Part shown: piece by piece, positions 10,604 to 19,828 of the stretch | Numbering within the stretch: the stretch's first letter is position 1 | Layout: the number at the start of each line of letters is the position of its first letter | From: Lampropedia cohaerens | Lineage (GTDB): Bacteria > Pseudomonadota > Gammaproteobacteria > Burkholderiales > Burkholderiaceae_C | Assembly: GCF_001005215.1 (NCBI RefSeq) | Contig: NZ_LBNQ01000013.1 | Span: 28,017-92,016 of the forward strand | DNA: 64,000 nt | Direction of reading: 5' to 3' | Translations under genes and position numbers: made by a program | Notes under the pieces: model-generated | The model's database searches: none | The model's input: only the letters and a program-made list of their open reading frames with translations | Told to the model about the DNA's origin: nothing

Positions 10604-10671
10604 TTCCAGTAAACTATCACTTTAAAATCTAAAATTTCACCTCCCTTTCTCCTTCTGTAGAGGGTGCCCAT
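10600..10671 (-). CDS. 23-codon frame rich in rare codons, possible CreT-like element
   Basis: An ATG at 10671 opens a 23-codon frame ending at 10600. Codons 6-8 are AGA-AGG-AGA and are followed by GGA, TTA and ATA, all uncommon in this GC-rich genome. The run also contains GGGAGGTGA, nearly the full anti-16S complement, and AAGGAG placed eight bases before GTG-AAA-TTT-TAG, a three-codon mini-frame. Haloarchaeal CreT toxins use a strong ribosome site and rare AGA codons to sequester tRNA-Arg, and this segment resembles that. The ATG itself has no good ribosome site and no strong promoter is visible, so the call is tentative. It may simply be a 5' untranslated region. Confidence 0.25.
   Translation of the reverse strand: MGTLYRRRKGGEILDFKVIVYWN
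10606..10633 (+). promoter_or_regulatory. PAM and partial protospacer of the mini-array guide
   Basis: CC (10606-10607) is followed by AGTAAACTATCACTTTAA, which matches the first 18 guide bases, AGTAAGCGATCGCTTTAA, at 15 positions. The mismatches are at 6, 8 and 12. Positions 6 and 12 are kinked out in type I complexes and need not pair. Beyond position 18 the match is lost (2 of 8). Seed plus PAM with a divergent distal half is the pattern expected for binding without cleavage. The site adjoins the csy1 -35 box and contains TAAAAT (10623-10628), a possible -10 for rightward transcription of the mini-array. Confidence 0.75.
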
Positions 10672-10717
10672 ACTGAGTTCAGAAACTGCGGGTAACGATC
10701 CCTCACGCCTCCGCGCT

Positions 10718-10799
10718 GTGACCTGCCGCACAGGCAGCTCAGAAAAGTAAGCGATCGCTTTAACTTGCAGTGTTACCTGCCGCACAGGCAGCTCGATTG
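10718..10799 (+). CRISPR. Inverted mini-array encoding a crRNA-like RNA (CreA/CreR type)
   Basis: The first repeat (10718-10745) is identical to the main-array repeat but lies on the opposite strand. A 26-nt spacer (10746-10771) follows. The second repeat (10772-10799) keeps the hairpin but has T at position 3 and GATTG instead of AGAAA at its end. Cas6f should still cut both hairpins and release one small guide RNA with a normal 5' handle and 3' stem-loop. The spacer is six bases shorter than normal, exactly one Csy3 step. The element ends three bases beyond the 3' end of cas2-3. Its guide matches the csy1 promoter region (10608-10625). The structure is certain; the regulatory role is inferred. 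Confidence 0.85.
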
Positions 10800-10802
10800 C
10801 GG

Positions 10803-13800
10803 CTATTTCGCAGCAGTAAACCCCAGCGCCGGATGCCACCGCCAGCCCTGCGTGCTTGCGCGCAGGCTGAGGGTGGCATAGCGTTCGGCAAAGTCCTGGA
10901 TAGCCAAGCCCATCGCCTCGGCTTGTGCCTGCATGGCGTGCCAGAAGTCGGCATGCCCATTGCCCGCTCCCCACGGTGCAATGCCGGGGCCGTTGACGGC
11001 ACTGTCGGAAATGCGCTCCAGCAATGGACCGTCGACCAGCACATAGAGCTGCTCCCATTTTTTGTCGCCTTCAGCCACGCGGTAGAGCAGGTAGCCGTCC
11101 TCATCCTCGTTGGGGCGCAGCACCAGATCAACGTATTCGGTGTGGTCCTGTCGGAACACCTGGCTTTGTTGCATGGCGCCGCTCAGTTGCACCGTTGGCC
11201 AATGCCAGAAGGTGCTGGCGTTGAGTTCTGCAGGCGGAGCCGGGATCTGCATGGTGGATGCGGCTGCGGGTACTGGTGTCGCAGCGGATCGATTCTTGCG
11301 CCGGTGGCCTGTTGCGGCCGCAGGCGCCGGGGGCAGCATTTGCCGTTCCATGCGGATGTGTTCCAGATCCACCAGATTGCCGCTGGGGCTGCGCTGATCG
11401 GCCGGGCGTGGCAGGATGCGGGGCCTGGCATCGACCACCAGGCGCTGCTTGGCATCCAGCAGGTTTGCCAGCAGCGCTTGCAGCTGGTGCGGCTTGAGCG
11501 GGAAATCCGCGCTCTCAAAGCCCGGGCGACAGAAGGCCGGCTTGCCGGGTTGCTGGAAATGGCGCAGATTGGTGTCGCAGATCAGGATGTTGGGCGTGGC
11601 TACCGGCTTGTTGGTGCGGTGGCGCAGCACGCGGCCAGCCAGTTGAATGAGCGAGCGCATGGACGATGGCTCCACCACGGCCCAGTCGTAGTCGTGATCG
11701 CGGCCGACCTCTGTCACGGGACTGCCCAGCACGATGAAGAGCTGATCGGCCGCAACGTTCGCATCAATGGCTTGCCGAATCTCTGGAAGATCAAAGACGG
11801 CGTTTTCGTCGCGGCGATTGAGCGCTGCATCCAGACGCTGCTCCATGGCCGAGCGCGCAAACAGCGGGAACTGTGAGTGGTACACGCACAGATGCATGCG
11901 CACCCCTTGTGGCGCGCCCAGCGAAAACATGGCCAGGGCCACTTCGTACAAAGGCGCAATGTTGGCCATGCGTATCAGGCCGAAGCTGATGCGCTTGGAA
12001 CTGGCGGGGTCGAGACTGTGATGCTCGCGGTGTAGCGCCAACGCCGCATCGCGCAGGTGCTGCGCAAAGCGCTGGTGGCGTTGTGGTTCGGTCAGCTCGT
12101 GGAAGCCGTCTGGCATCGGCAAGAGCTGCGCCCATTTGCGTGGGTGGGTTTGCACTTGTGCGGCGAGTTTGGCGCTGCGCCTGGCCACGAAAGAGGCATG
12201 TGCGGCCGCAAAGCTGCCGGCATCGGCGCATTCGGCGTCATGCTGCTGGAATTCATCCACCCACAGGCAGGCAATGCGTGGGGCTTCAAGTGGGCGGGCG
12301 CTGCGGTTGTGCTGGTAGTGCTTGCGCCCGGCGCAATAGGCTTGAAACAAACCTTCCACCAGTGCAGGCGGCAAGGTGGCCGATGACAGCAGCACGCGCG
12401 CGCCCAGCAAGCCTGCCCAATGCACCAGCCGTGTCAGTGCGGGCAAGTCGGCGATGTCAAAGTCGTCGGGCTCATCCAGCACCAGATCCCCGCTCATCAA
12501 GCGCAGCATGGGGACGATTTGCTTGCCGCCCCGCAGGCTTTCGGTGGCGGGCGTCAAGTGATCGACGGTGCAGACCAATAGCGGCGCCGCCAACAGCTTG
12601 CGCGCCGCGTGGTCATGGCTCAGGTGGTGCAGGATGGGGTGTTGGTCGTTGCCTTCAAATACGACATGGCTGCTCTCGTCGGCCAAGTCTTGGCGCGAGG
12701 CCGAACCGCTCTGCTCGGCCTGCGTTTCGTAGTATTCAAACAACTCCCGGCTGGCCGCGCCGCCGACTTGAATGGCCAGATCGTCATCGCCCAGCCCCAG
12801 GTCTTGCTGAAAGCTGCGGCCAGTCTGCAAAGTCAGCGTGCGCAGCCCCATTGCGAAGGCGCAGCGCAAGCCCTGCTGCGGGTTGGCCAGTGCGTTCATG
12901 ATCCGGGCGTTGCCCAAGGTCTTGCCGCACCCGGTTGATGCCATGTTGACGATGAATGCGCCGTGCTCCGCAGCGTGCGTGCGCACGCTGGCGGCCAGAT
13001 CGGACGCTTTGTCTTGCCAGCGAAAGCGGGCGACTTCGCTGCGTTTTTTCAGGCCCCGGTGGTTGCGCAAATGCGCCAGTTGGCGATTCAAGCTGGGGAA
13101 GGTGTGCACCAACTGGCTGGCGTGGTGCTCCACACCCAGCAGGTGTTCATCCAGCGCTTGCAGACGTTGGCCGGTCTTGCGATCGGTGTTGGCAAACAGC
13201 GGGTAGTTCTCCTCGCCTGTCACGCGCAAGCCGGTGTCCTCAAGGCCGGAATAGTAATGGTCGGCCAGCATCAACGCCAGGCGCGAGAGGTGCATGACGT
13301 ACGGATTGGTCAAGCACATTGCTGCCGGTTCACTGCAGAGGCGCGTTGGGCTTGCAGCGCTTTCACCGCTGGTGGAGGCCGTGGTCTGCCGAAGCATGGC
13401 CTGGGCAGCACGTGCGGCGCGCCTTCGCCAGGCATCGGTGCTGACAGGCAGGCCGTTGGAGAAGCGCCAGTAACTCGCAACGGCCGCCATATCGCGGGCA
13501 TGAAAGGGCTCGTTCCACTCGGCATTCAGGCGCTGGAGCAATTGGTGCAGATCGGCGGGCTGCACGCTGAACTGGCGGCCATGGTAGAGCCGCGTGTTTG
13601 CGTCCACCATTTCGGTGGCGCTGTATGGCGCGGCAGGCAGGCGGTGGTGCGTCAAGACCAGCCATGCCACGGCCTGTGCCAGTGGTGGCAGTACGGCAAA
13701 AGGGTTGTGTGCTGCGGTGATCTTCGCATCCAGGCCATCGCGCAGCAGATACTCCTGGCCTAACCATCGGTCACGCCAGGCATCGGCATGTTCGATGGTT

Positions 13801-14336
13801 CCAGCATGGGCCAGAGCGTGCAGCCATGCATGGTCGTCCTCCAGCCCGCAGGAGGTGACAAAGGCCTGAAACAAGCGTACCGAAGCCCATTCATGGCGGT
13901 ACAGATTCTTTGTCTTCAGCTCGCCTTTGAGGCGGCTTTGAAAAGCATCGCTGGCCTTGCCCAGGTCGTGCATCAACGCGGCCAGCGCCGTGAGCTGTTG
14001 CATCAAACGCAGGCTGTTCCAACTGTTTTCATCATCGGCACGCAGCACATCACTTTCGGTACTGTTGGTGGGCACCGTTCCTTCTTCGTTGAATTGGCGC
14101 GCGTCTCCCACGATCCACAGCAGCTCGCTGTGGTTCTTGCCGCCAATGCGGTGGCAGGCCACGGCGGTGTTTTTGCGGGCGGTCTGGCGCAACAGTTTGC
14201 GCAAAGTGTCCAGCCCGGCCTGGGTGATAGGGGTCTGCCAGGTGCGCTCGCCCTTGCGTTCGGCAAATTGATCGAGGATGCGGCGGGTTTCGGTCAATGC
14301 CCGTTTGCTGCATTGGGAGATCAGCATTACGTTCAT
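10803..14336 (-). CDS. cas3: Cas2-Cas3 fusion: integrase subunit plus HD nuclease-helicase
   Basis: This is the I-F hallmark fusion. In adaptation it scaffolds Cas1 through its Cas2 part, and in interference it degrades DNA bound by the Csy complex. The product has 1177 residues: a Cas2 domain at about 1-95, an HD nuclease with MHDLGK (His123, Asp124), helicase motif I ASTGCGKT (466-473) and motif II DEPD (621-624), then the second helicase domain and C-terminal region. All catalytic motifs are intact. Its ATG overlaps the cas1 stop (ATGA). The stop codon lies three bases from the mini-array's degenerate repeat. Confidence 0.97.
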   Translation of the reverse strand: MNVMLISQCSKRALTETRRILDQFAERKGERTWQTPITQAGLDTLRKLLRQTARKNTAVACHRIGGKNHSELLWIVGDARQFNEEGTVPTNSTESDVLRADDENSWNSLRLMQQLTALAALMHDLGKASDAFQSRLKGELKTKNLYRHEWASVRLFQAFVTSCGLEDDHAWLHALAHAGTIEHADAWRDRWLGQEYLLRDGLDAKITAAHNPFAVLPPLAQAVAWLVLTHHRLPAAPYSATEMVDANTRLYHGRQFSVQPADLHQLLQRLNAEWNEPFHARDMAAVASYWRFSNGLPVSTDAWRRRAARAAQAMLRQTTASTSGESAASPTRLCSEPAAMCLTNPYVMHLSRLALMLADHYYSGLEDTGLRVTGEENYPLFANTDRKTGQRLQALDEHLLGVEHHASQLVHTFPSLNRQLAHLRNHRGLKKRSEVARFRWQDKASDLAASVRTHAAEHGAFIVNMASTGCGKTLGNARIMNALANPQQGLRCAFAMGLRTLTLQTGRSFQQDLGLGDDDLAIQVGGAASRELFEYYETQAEQSGSASRQDLADESSHVVFEGNDQHPILHHLSHDHAARKLLAAPLLVCTVDHLTPATESLRGGKQIVPMLRLMSGDLVLDEPDDFDIADLPALTRLVHWAGLLGARVLLSSATLPPALVEGLFQAYCAGRKHYQHNRSARPLEAPRIACLWVDEFQQHDAECADAGSFAAAHASFVARRSAKLAAQVQTHPRKWAQLLPMPDGFHELTEPQRHQRFAQHLRDAALALHREHHSLDPASSKRISFGLIRMANIAPLYEVALAMFSLGAPQGVRMHLCVYHSQFPLFARSAMEQRLDAALNRRDENAVFDLPEIRQAIDANVAADQLFIVLGSPVTEVGRDHDYDWAVVEPSSMRSLIQLAGRVLRHRTNKPVATPNILICDTNLRHFQQPGKPAFCRPGFESADFPLKPHQLQALLANLLDAKQRLVVDARPRILPRPADQRSPSGNLVDLEHIRMERQMLPPAPAAATGHRRKNRSAATPVPAAASTMQIPAPPAELNASTFWHWPTVQLSGAMQQSQVFRQDHTEYVDLVLRPNEDEDGYLLYRVAEGDKKWEQLYVLVDGPLLERISDSAVNGPGIAPWGAGNGHADFWHAMQAQAEAMGLAIQDFAERYATLSLRASTQGWRWHPALGFTAAK

Positions 14337-15337
14337 GGCTTGGCCTCTGCATGGGCGCTGTCGACCAGCCGGGCGGTGCGCATGGCAATGTCCTTGGTGC
14401 TGTCGATCATGAAATCCAGTGATTCGCTGCGCGTCAGCGCTTCAATACAGTTGCGGCGAAATTGCTGCTCATCATCGCCGCGCATGGCCGAGAGAAAGGC
14501 CTGCGGCAGGATGGCGGCGTCCTTCACCAAGTCCGCCACATCAAACACCAGTCCGCCGCGCCGCGTTTTGCCGTGCAGCACTGCCAGTCCGTGCGGCAGG
14601 CCGAGTACCCAGCAGCAGGTGGCCCCCAGGCCGTAAGCCAGGTAGTTGCCATGGTCCAGAAAGCGGTTGGCAGGATCGGTGCCGGTGCCCCGCTTGGCAC
14701 GGGTGAAGTCACCATAGCCTGTGGCATCGACGGCAAGTTTGAATAGTGCTTTGGTCAGCCGCGCCTCCTCAGTGAGCAGGGCCGTGGTGTCCTCGGCGCG
14801 CGCTATCTCGCGTTGTGTGCGGGCGATGAGTTCTTCCAGCCTGGCGGTGTCTGCATCAAAACCGGCGTCCTTCAAACTGCGGTGGCTCCACTCCATTTGG
14901 AGCCGCTGCATGCGGGCGGTTTGCAGGGCCTTGGCAGCCATCAGGCGCAGTTCATCGTCAAACCAGAAACGCACCCACGCCTGCAGGTATTCGGTGGGGC
15001 GGTACTCGCTTTGCGGTGTGAGCCAGGCCACCTCCACATCCACTTCATTGGCACTGAACAATGGCGTGCCGCCCCCGCCGCAAAAACCCACCAATACGCC
15101 CGCCTTGGCCAGCTCGCGCATCGCCGCCTGGGTGATCGAGGTGCCGGTGCCCAGCAGGATGCTGGTGGTGTTGGCAATAGGAATGTTCCAGTACAACTGG
15201 CGCTTGCCGGCGTCGGTGACGTATTCCACACGTCCGCCATTGACCAGTACCCGGCAGTGCTCCAGGTAGTAGATGTTGGCCCGCTTGGAGTGGAGGATGG
15301 TCTTGAGGTCGGAGGCGGCAATGTCGGTGTGGGCCAT
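14333..15337 (-). CDS. cas1: Cas1 (type I-F) spacer integrase
   Basis: Cas1 with Cas2-3 inserts new spacers at the leader end of the array. The product is 334 residues, the usual I-F length. The metal ligands are present: Glu190/Glu191 in TEEARLTKALFKLA, His255 in VLHGKTRR and Asp266/Asp269 in VFDVADLVKD. The GTGTSITQAAM segment is typical of I-F Cas1. The start at 15337 has GAGGAA seven bases upstream. It begins 15 bp after the stop of a MarR-family gene on the same strand, with no room for a separate promoter, so it is probably co-transcribed with that regulator. Confidence 0.97.
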   Translation of the reverse strand: MAHTDIAASDLKTILHSKRANIYYLEHCRVLVNGGRVEYVTDAGKRQLYWNIPIANTTSILLGTGTSITQAAMRELAKAGVLVGFCGGGGTPLFSANEVDVEVAWLTPQSEYRPTEYLQAWVRFWFDDELRLMAAKALQTARMQRLQMEWSHRSLKDAGFDADTARLEELIARTQREIARAEDTTALLTEEARLTKALFKLAVDATGYGDFTRAKRGTGTDPANRFLDHGNYLAYGLGATCCWVLGLPHGLAVLHGKTRRGGLVFDVADLVKDAAILPQAFLSAMRGDDEQQFRRNCIEALTRSESLDFMIDSTKDIAMRTARLVDSAHAEAKP

Positions 15338-15352
15338 GGGAATTCCTCGATC

Positions 15353-15892
15353 TCAGGCGCCGCCGGCATAGCCTTCCAGGCCGAGGCGCACAATGGTGGC
15401 GATGTCGTCGCCGACGGCTTCGCGGAACTCGGCTTCGGCCTGCTCGACGGCAGATTTGAAGGCCTGCAGCCACAGCAGGCCGTCGGCGGTGAAGGTTACG
15501 CGGATGGCGCGGCGGTCGGCGCTGTCGCGCTGGCGTTGCACCAGGCCCCAGGCTTCGCACTGGTCGATCAGGTCGGCCATGGCCTGCTTGCTCATGCCCG
15601 CGCGGTGGGCCAGGGTGGTGATGCGATCGCCCCGCAGCGACAGGTGGCGGGTGACGTGGATGTGGGCGGCGCTGACTTTGTTGCGCGCGGCCAGGTTGGA
15701 CAGCGCCAGTGGCACGTTCACATCGTGCGCCATCAGCGTCAGCACACGCTCGTCAAAGCGGCGCAGCGCGTGGCCCATCAGCCGGCCCAGATGGGTCTGG
15801 CGCCAGGCATCTTCAGGAGGCGGCACGCCACTGCTGGTGACGTCCTCCTCCCACGGGTCGGCATCGTGTCGCTCCTGCATGGCAGGCATCAT
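15353..15892 (-). CDS. MarR-family transcriptional regulator
   Basis: The 179-residue product has a winged helix-turn-helix in its centre (RITTLAHRAGMSKQAMADLI) followed by the DSADRRAIRVTFT wing typical of MarR proteins, which bind palindromic DNA as dimers and release it on ligand binding. Translation could also begin at the second ATG, residue 5 (15880). It is divergent from recA, and a 16-bp inverted repeat in the shared intergenic region is a likely operator. Its stop lies 15 bp before cas1. The gene may be an ancestral recA neighbour behind which the cas module inserted; either way it probably shares a transcript with cas1. Its ligand is unknown. Confidence 0.85.
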   Translation of the reverse strand: MMPAMQERHDADPWEEDVTSSGVPPPEDAWRQTHLGRLMGHALRRFDERVLTLMAHDVNVPLALSNLAARNKVSAAHIHVTRHLSLRGDRITTLAHRAGMSKQAMADLIDQCEAWGLVQRQRDSADRRAIRVTFTADGLLWLQAFKSAVEQAEAEFREAVGDDIATIVRLGLEGYAGGA

Positions 15893-15936
15893 ACAAAGTG
15901 TGCCGGCACGTAACAGCCTATTGGACAGGGAAACTG

Positions 15937-15952
15937 ACCATTAATTGATGGT
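15937..15952. promoter_or_regulatory. Inverted repeat, candidate MarR operator
   Basis: ACCAT-TAATTG-ATGGT is a 16-bp palindrome between the divergent marR-like and recA genes, 45 bp upstream of the regulator. Its size, AT-rich centre and place fit a MarR-family autoregulatory operator. I saw no LexA-type CTGT-N8-ACAG box in this intergenic region. Confidence 0.45.
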
Positions 15953-16031
15953 TTTTCCAGATATCCCTGCCTAAACTTGCATCCATGTTGCTGGTGTGCC
16001 AGCTGTAACCCCGCTATTGAGGAGTTTCCCC

Positions 16032-17099
<1,068 letters not shown>

Positions 17100-17101
17100 G
17101 C

Positions 17102-17632
17102 GTGACAGAAGAAGGGGATGATGCCCTGCCGGCCAGCCGCCGCGTGGGCGCGCGCCGTGGCGCGACGGCCCCTTCGCTGCTGGCGCGCGGCTTGCAGGCG
17201 CTGGCGCGGCGCGAATATGCGCGCGCCGAATTGGCACGCAAGCTCGCACCCCATGCCGAAAGCGCGCAGGCCTTGGAGGCGGTGCTCGACCAGCTGCAGG
17301 CCAAGGGCTTTCTGAGCGATGCGCGCGCCGCCGAGGCGCTGGTCAGGCAGAAGGCAGCGCGATTTGGCGCGGTGCGTATCCGGCACGATCTGCAGGCCCG
17401 GGGGCTGGACAAGGAGCTGGTGGATGCGGCGCTGGCGCCACTGGAAGACGATGAATTTGAACGCGCGCGGCAAGTCTGGGGCGCCAAGTTTGGCGGGCAG
17501 GATCTGCAGGCGCTTGACTGGCAGGCACGCCAGAAGGAGCGCGCGCGCCAGATGCGCTTCCTGGCCGCACGGGGCTTTTGCGCCGACGTCGTGCGCAAGG
17601 TCATGCGCGCGGCGGATGGGGCGGAGGATTGA
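17102..17632 (+). CDS. recX: RecX, regulator of RecA
   Basis: RecX caps and limits RecA filaments. The 176-residue product is built of three-helix repeats, with the family pattern LARREYARAELARKL and GFLSDARAAEALVRQKAARFG. I chose GTG at 17102, preceded by GGAGGA overlapping the end of recA, over an in-frame TTG at 17096. Two bases separate the recA stop from this start, so the two genes form an operon. Confidence 0.93.
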   Translation: MTEEGDDALPASRRVGARRGATAPSLLARGLQALARREYARAELARKLAPHAESAQALEAVLDQLQAKGFLSDARAAEALVRQKAARFGAVRIRHDLQARGLDKELVDAALAPLEDDEFERARQVWGAKFGGQDLQALDWQARQKERARQMRFLAARGFCADVVRKVMRAADGAED

Positions 17633-17655
17633 TGCGCATCCCGTCATTGCGAGTG

Positions 17656-17758
17656 CCGTAGGGCGCAACAGCGAAGCGTATTTTCGCCTTCCGTTTCTGC
17701 CGCTGTGGTGTCTGTTTCGGCGATGGCGCGTTATGCCTTTGGCTAACCCGCCCTAACG
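17656..17758. repeat. Degenerate REP palindromes downstream of recX
   Basis: Two imperfect members of the REP family seen throughout 46-57 kb: a GTAGGGCG...CGCCTTCC type and a GGCGCGTTATGCC...GGCTAACCCGCCCTA type. They fill the gap between the convergent recX and marC and are more diverged than the copies around the RAYT gene. Confidence 0.7.
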
Positions 17759-17806
17759 CTGCTCAATCGACGGTCCACAGCGTTATCACGTGCCCTCACG
17801 GCGCCG

Positions 17807-18505
17807 CTATACCGGGTGGATTCCGGCACGGATTGCATTGGTGAGCAAATTTCCCGCGCCATCCCAGAAAATCTGGATGCCCAGGCACAGCAGGATGAAG
17901 GCCGACAGGCGCAGAAACACCACGGTGCCGGTCTCGCCCAGCAGCCGCAGCAGGTATTCCGCGTAGCGGTAGCTGATGAAGATCAGCAACGCGATCAGCA
18001 GCAGACCCAGAATGGCGCCTGCGGTGCGCACGATCGACAGCGTCAGCGTTGGCGAGGCCAGACTGACCCCCACGGTGATGGCGGCGGAAATCGTGCCGGG
18101 CCCGCAGGTGATCGGGAAGGACAGCGGAAAAAACGCCTGCATGCGCACCATCTCCGGCGTGAAGTTCTCGGCGATCTTGGCCGCGCGCGGTGATTCGGCA
18201 CTGTTGGTGGTCAGCAATCGCCAGCCGATGCTGATGACGATCAGTCCACCTGCGGTGCGCACGATGTCCAGCGAGATGCCGAAGATGTCCAGCACGAACG
18301 AGCCCAGCAGCGTGGCGCCCACCATCAGCAGGAAGACGTTGCGCGCCACCTTGCGCGCCAGCTCGTGGCGCGTCTTGTCCGATGCGCCCTCGGTCAGCGA
18401 GAGAAAGATCGGCGCGGAACTGGTCGGATTGGAAATGGGCAGCAGCGTGGCCACTGCAAGCAATGCGCTGGCACCAAAGGCTGCGGCGTAGCTGAAGAAG
18501 TCCAT
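17807..18505 (-). CDS. MarC-family integral membrane protein
   Basis: The 232-residue product has six hydrophobic segments and the family signatures LLPISNPTSSAPIFLSLTEG near the N-terminus and FPLSFPITCGPGTISAAITVG in the middle. MarC/UPF0056 proteins sit in the inner membrane. Their transport role is unproven despite the old multiple-antibiotic-resistance name. It is convergent with recX and 32 bp from argC on the same strand. Confidence 0.88.
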   Translation of the reverse strand: MDFFSYAAAFGASALLAVATLLPISNPTSSAPIFLSLTEGASDKTRHELARKVARNVFLLMVGATLLGSFVLDIFGISLDIVRTAGGLIVISIGWRLLTTNSAESPRAAKIAENFTPEMVRMQAFFPLSFPITCGPGTISAAITVGVSLASPTLTLSIVRTAGAILGLLLIALLIFISYRYAEYLLRLLGETGTVVFLRLSAFILLCLGIQIFWDGAGNLLTNAIRAGIHPV

Positions 18506-18537
18506 GACGGCGCGAAGGGAGCCGGCTCGTTCGTTGA

Positions 18538-19485
18538 TTACTGATCCGGCAGGCCCAGCATCAGCTTGATGTTTTGCACGGCAGCGCCGCTAGCACCCTT
18601 GCCCAGGTTGTCCAGCCGCGCCACGACCACGGCTTGCCGATGGGCCTCGTTGCCGAAGACACGGATTTCCAGTGTGTTGGTGCCGTTGAGCGCCAGCGCA
18701 TCGAGCTTGCCATCGGGCTCTGCGGGCAGCACTTTGACGTAGTTGGCGGGCGTATTGGTCCGCGCGTAGTGGGCCGCCAGCGCGTCGCGCAGGTCGGCCA
18801 GGCGCGGGCGGCCCGGCAGGCTGTCGAGCTGCAGCGGCAGTTGCACCAGCATGCCCTGTTCGAAGTTGCCGACAGAGGGCGTGAACAGGGGCCGTGCGGT
18901 CAGGCCGGTGCAGGCCATGATCTCAGGAATGTGCTTGTGGGCCAGGCCCAGCGCATACAGCTCGAAGGCTGGCGCGCTGCCACTGCGGTAAGCCTCGATC
19001 ATCGCGCGGCCACCACCGGAGTAGCCACTGACGGCAGGCAGATGCACGGGAAAGTCGGCCGGCAGCAACCCCGCGTCCACCAGCGGGCGCAGCATGGCGA
19101 TGGCGCCGGTGGCGTAGCAGCCTGGATTGCTCACGCGCTGGGCCGATCGAATGCGCTCGGCTTGGCCTTCGCACAGCTCGGGAAAGCCGTAGACCCAGCC
19201 CGGCGCCACGCGGTGCGAGGTGGAAGCATCCACGATGCGGATGCTGCGGCCGGTTTCCCGCGCGATGGCTTCGACCAGGGCCACGGTTTCCCGCGCTGCA
19301 TCGTCGTGCAGGCACAGCACGACCAGGTCGACCTGCGCAATCAGGTCGCGCTTGGCCTGCGGGTCCTTGCGCCGCTCGGCCGCGATGCTGACGACTTCGA
19401 TTGCGGCTTCGCGCGCCAGCCGCTCGCGGATCTGCAAGCCGGTCGTGCCGGCTTCGCCATCGATGAAAAGCTTGGTCATGGGCAT
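18538..19485 (-). CDS. argC: N-acetyl-gamma-glutamyl-phosphate reductase, type 2
   Basis: ArgC catalyses the third step of arginine synthesis, NADPH-dependent reduction of N-acetylglutamyl phosphate to the semialdehyde. The 315-residue length and the start [19 protein letters not shown] mark the short type 2 form. The catalytic cysteine is in SNPGCYATG (Cys123 from this start). Translation may begin two codons later at 19479. No other arg gene is adjacent. Confidence 0.94.
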   Translation of the reverse strand: MPMTKLFIDGEAGTTGLQIRERLAREAAIEVVSIAAERRKDPQAKRDLIAQVDLVVLCLHDDAARETVALVEAIARETGRSIRIVDASTSHRVAPGWVYGFPELCEGQAERIRSAQRVSNPGCYATGAIAMLRPLVDAGLLPADFPVHLPAVSGYSGGGRAMIEAYRSGSAPAFELYALGLAHKHIPEIMACTGLTARPLFTPSVGNFEQGMLVQLPLQLDSLPGRPRLADLRDALAAHYARTNTPANYVKVLPAEPDGKLDALALNGTNTLEIRVFGNEAHRQAVVVARLDNLGKGASGAAVQNIKLMLGLPDQ

Positions 19486-19828
19486 CTCTAAGTGTTTACC
19501 CTTAATTTGCGTTGACGTGACCGCTGGCGGCGGTGTGCGAAACGTGCGAAAAATCTACAAGGCGTTGTCGTACAAGCATAATTGCTGGGCAGCGTGCGGC
19601 TTGGCAACGCAGCGCCCAGTGCATTGCGCGCTGCAACAGGGCAACGTTACAATGCGCCCGCCTGTCCGGCTACCAGCAGGTACACCGCATCCGTGGACGC
19701 CGATGCGGCGGGTGTGCCGGGCATGATACATGACCTGCTCAGGCTGCCTTGCTCCACGGGAGCGGCACATTGTCGCCGTGTGATCGGGCCGCTTTCTTCC
19801 AATCCTTCCCCTCCCAGAGAGATTCCTC
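19486..19828 (+). promoter_or_regulatory. argC-sucC divergent intergenic region with candidate sucC promoters
   Basis: This 343-bp gap holds no convincing gene. Reading toward sucC there are two fair sigma-70 candidates: TCTACA (19554-19559), 17 bp, CATAAT (19577-19582); and TTGCGC (19624-19629), 18 bp, TACAAT (19648-19653). Either could drive sucCD. No riboswitch-like structure was recognised. Confidence 0.35.

Noticed and set aside
10718..10799. The mini-array as a stray fragment of the main array left by recombination
   Set aside because: Orientation is opposite, the spacer length is 26 not 32, only one repeat end has decayed, and the guide matches the adjacent promoter with a PAM, which a random fragment would not.
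15893..16031. A LexA box for recA
   Set aside because: No CTGT-N8-ACAG match was found in the intergenic region.
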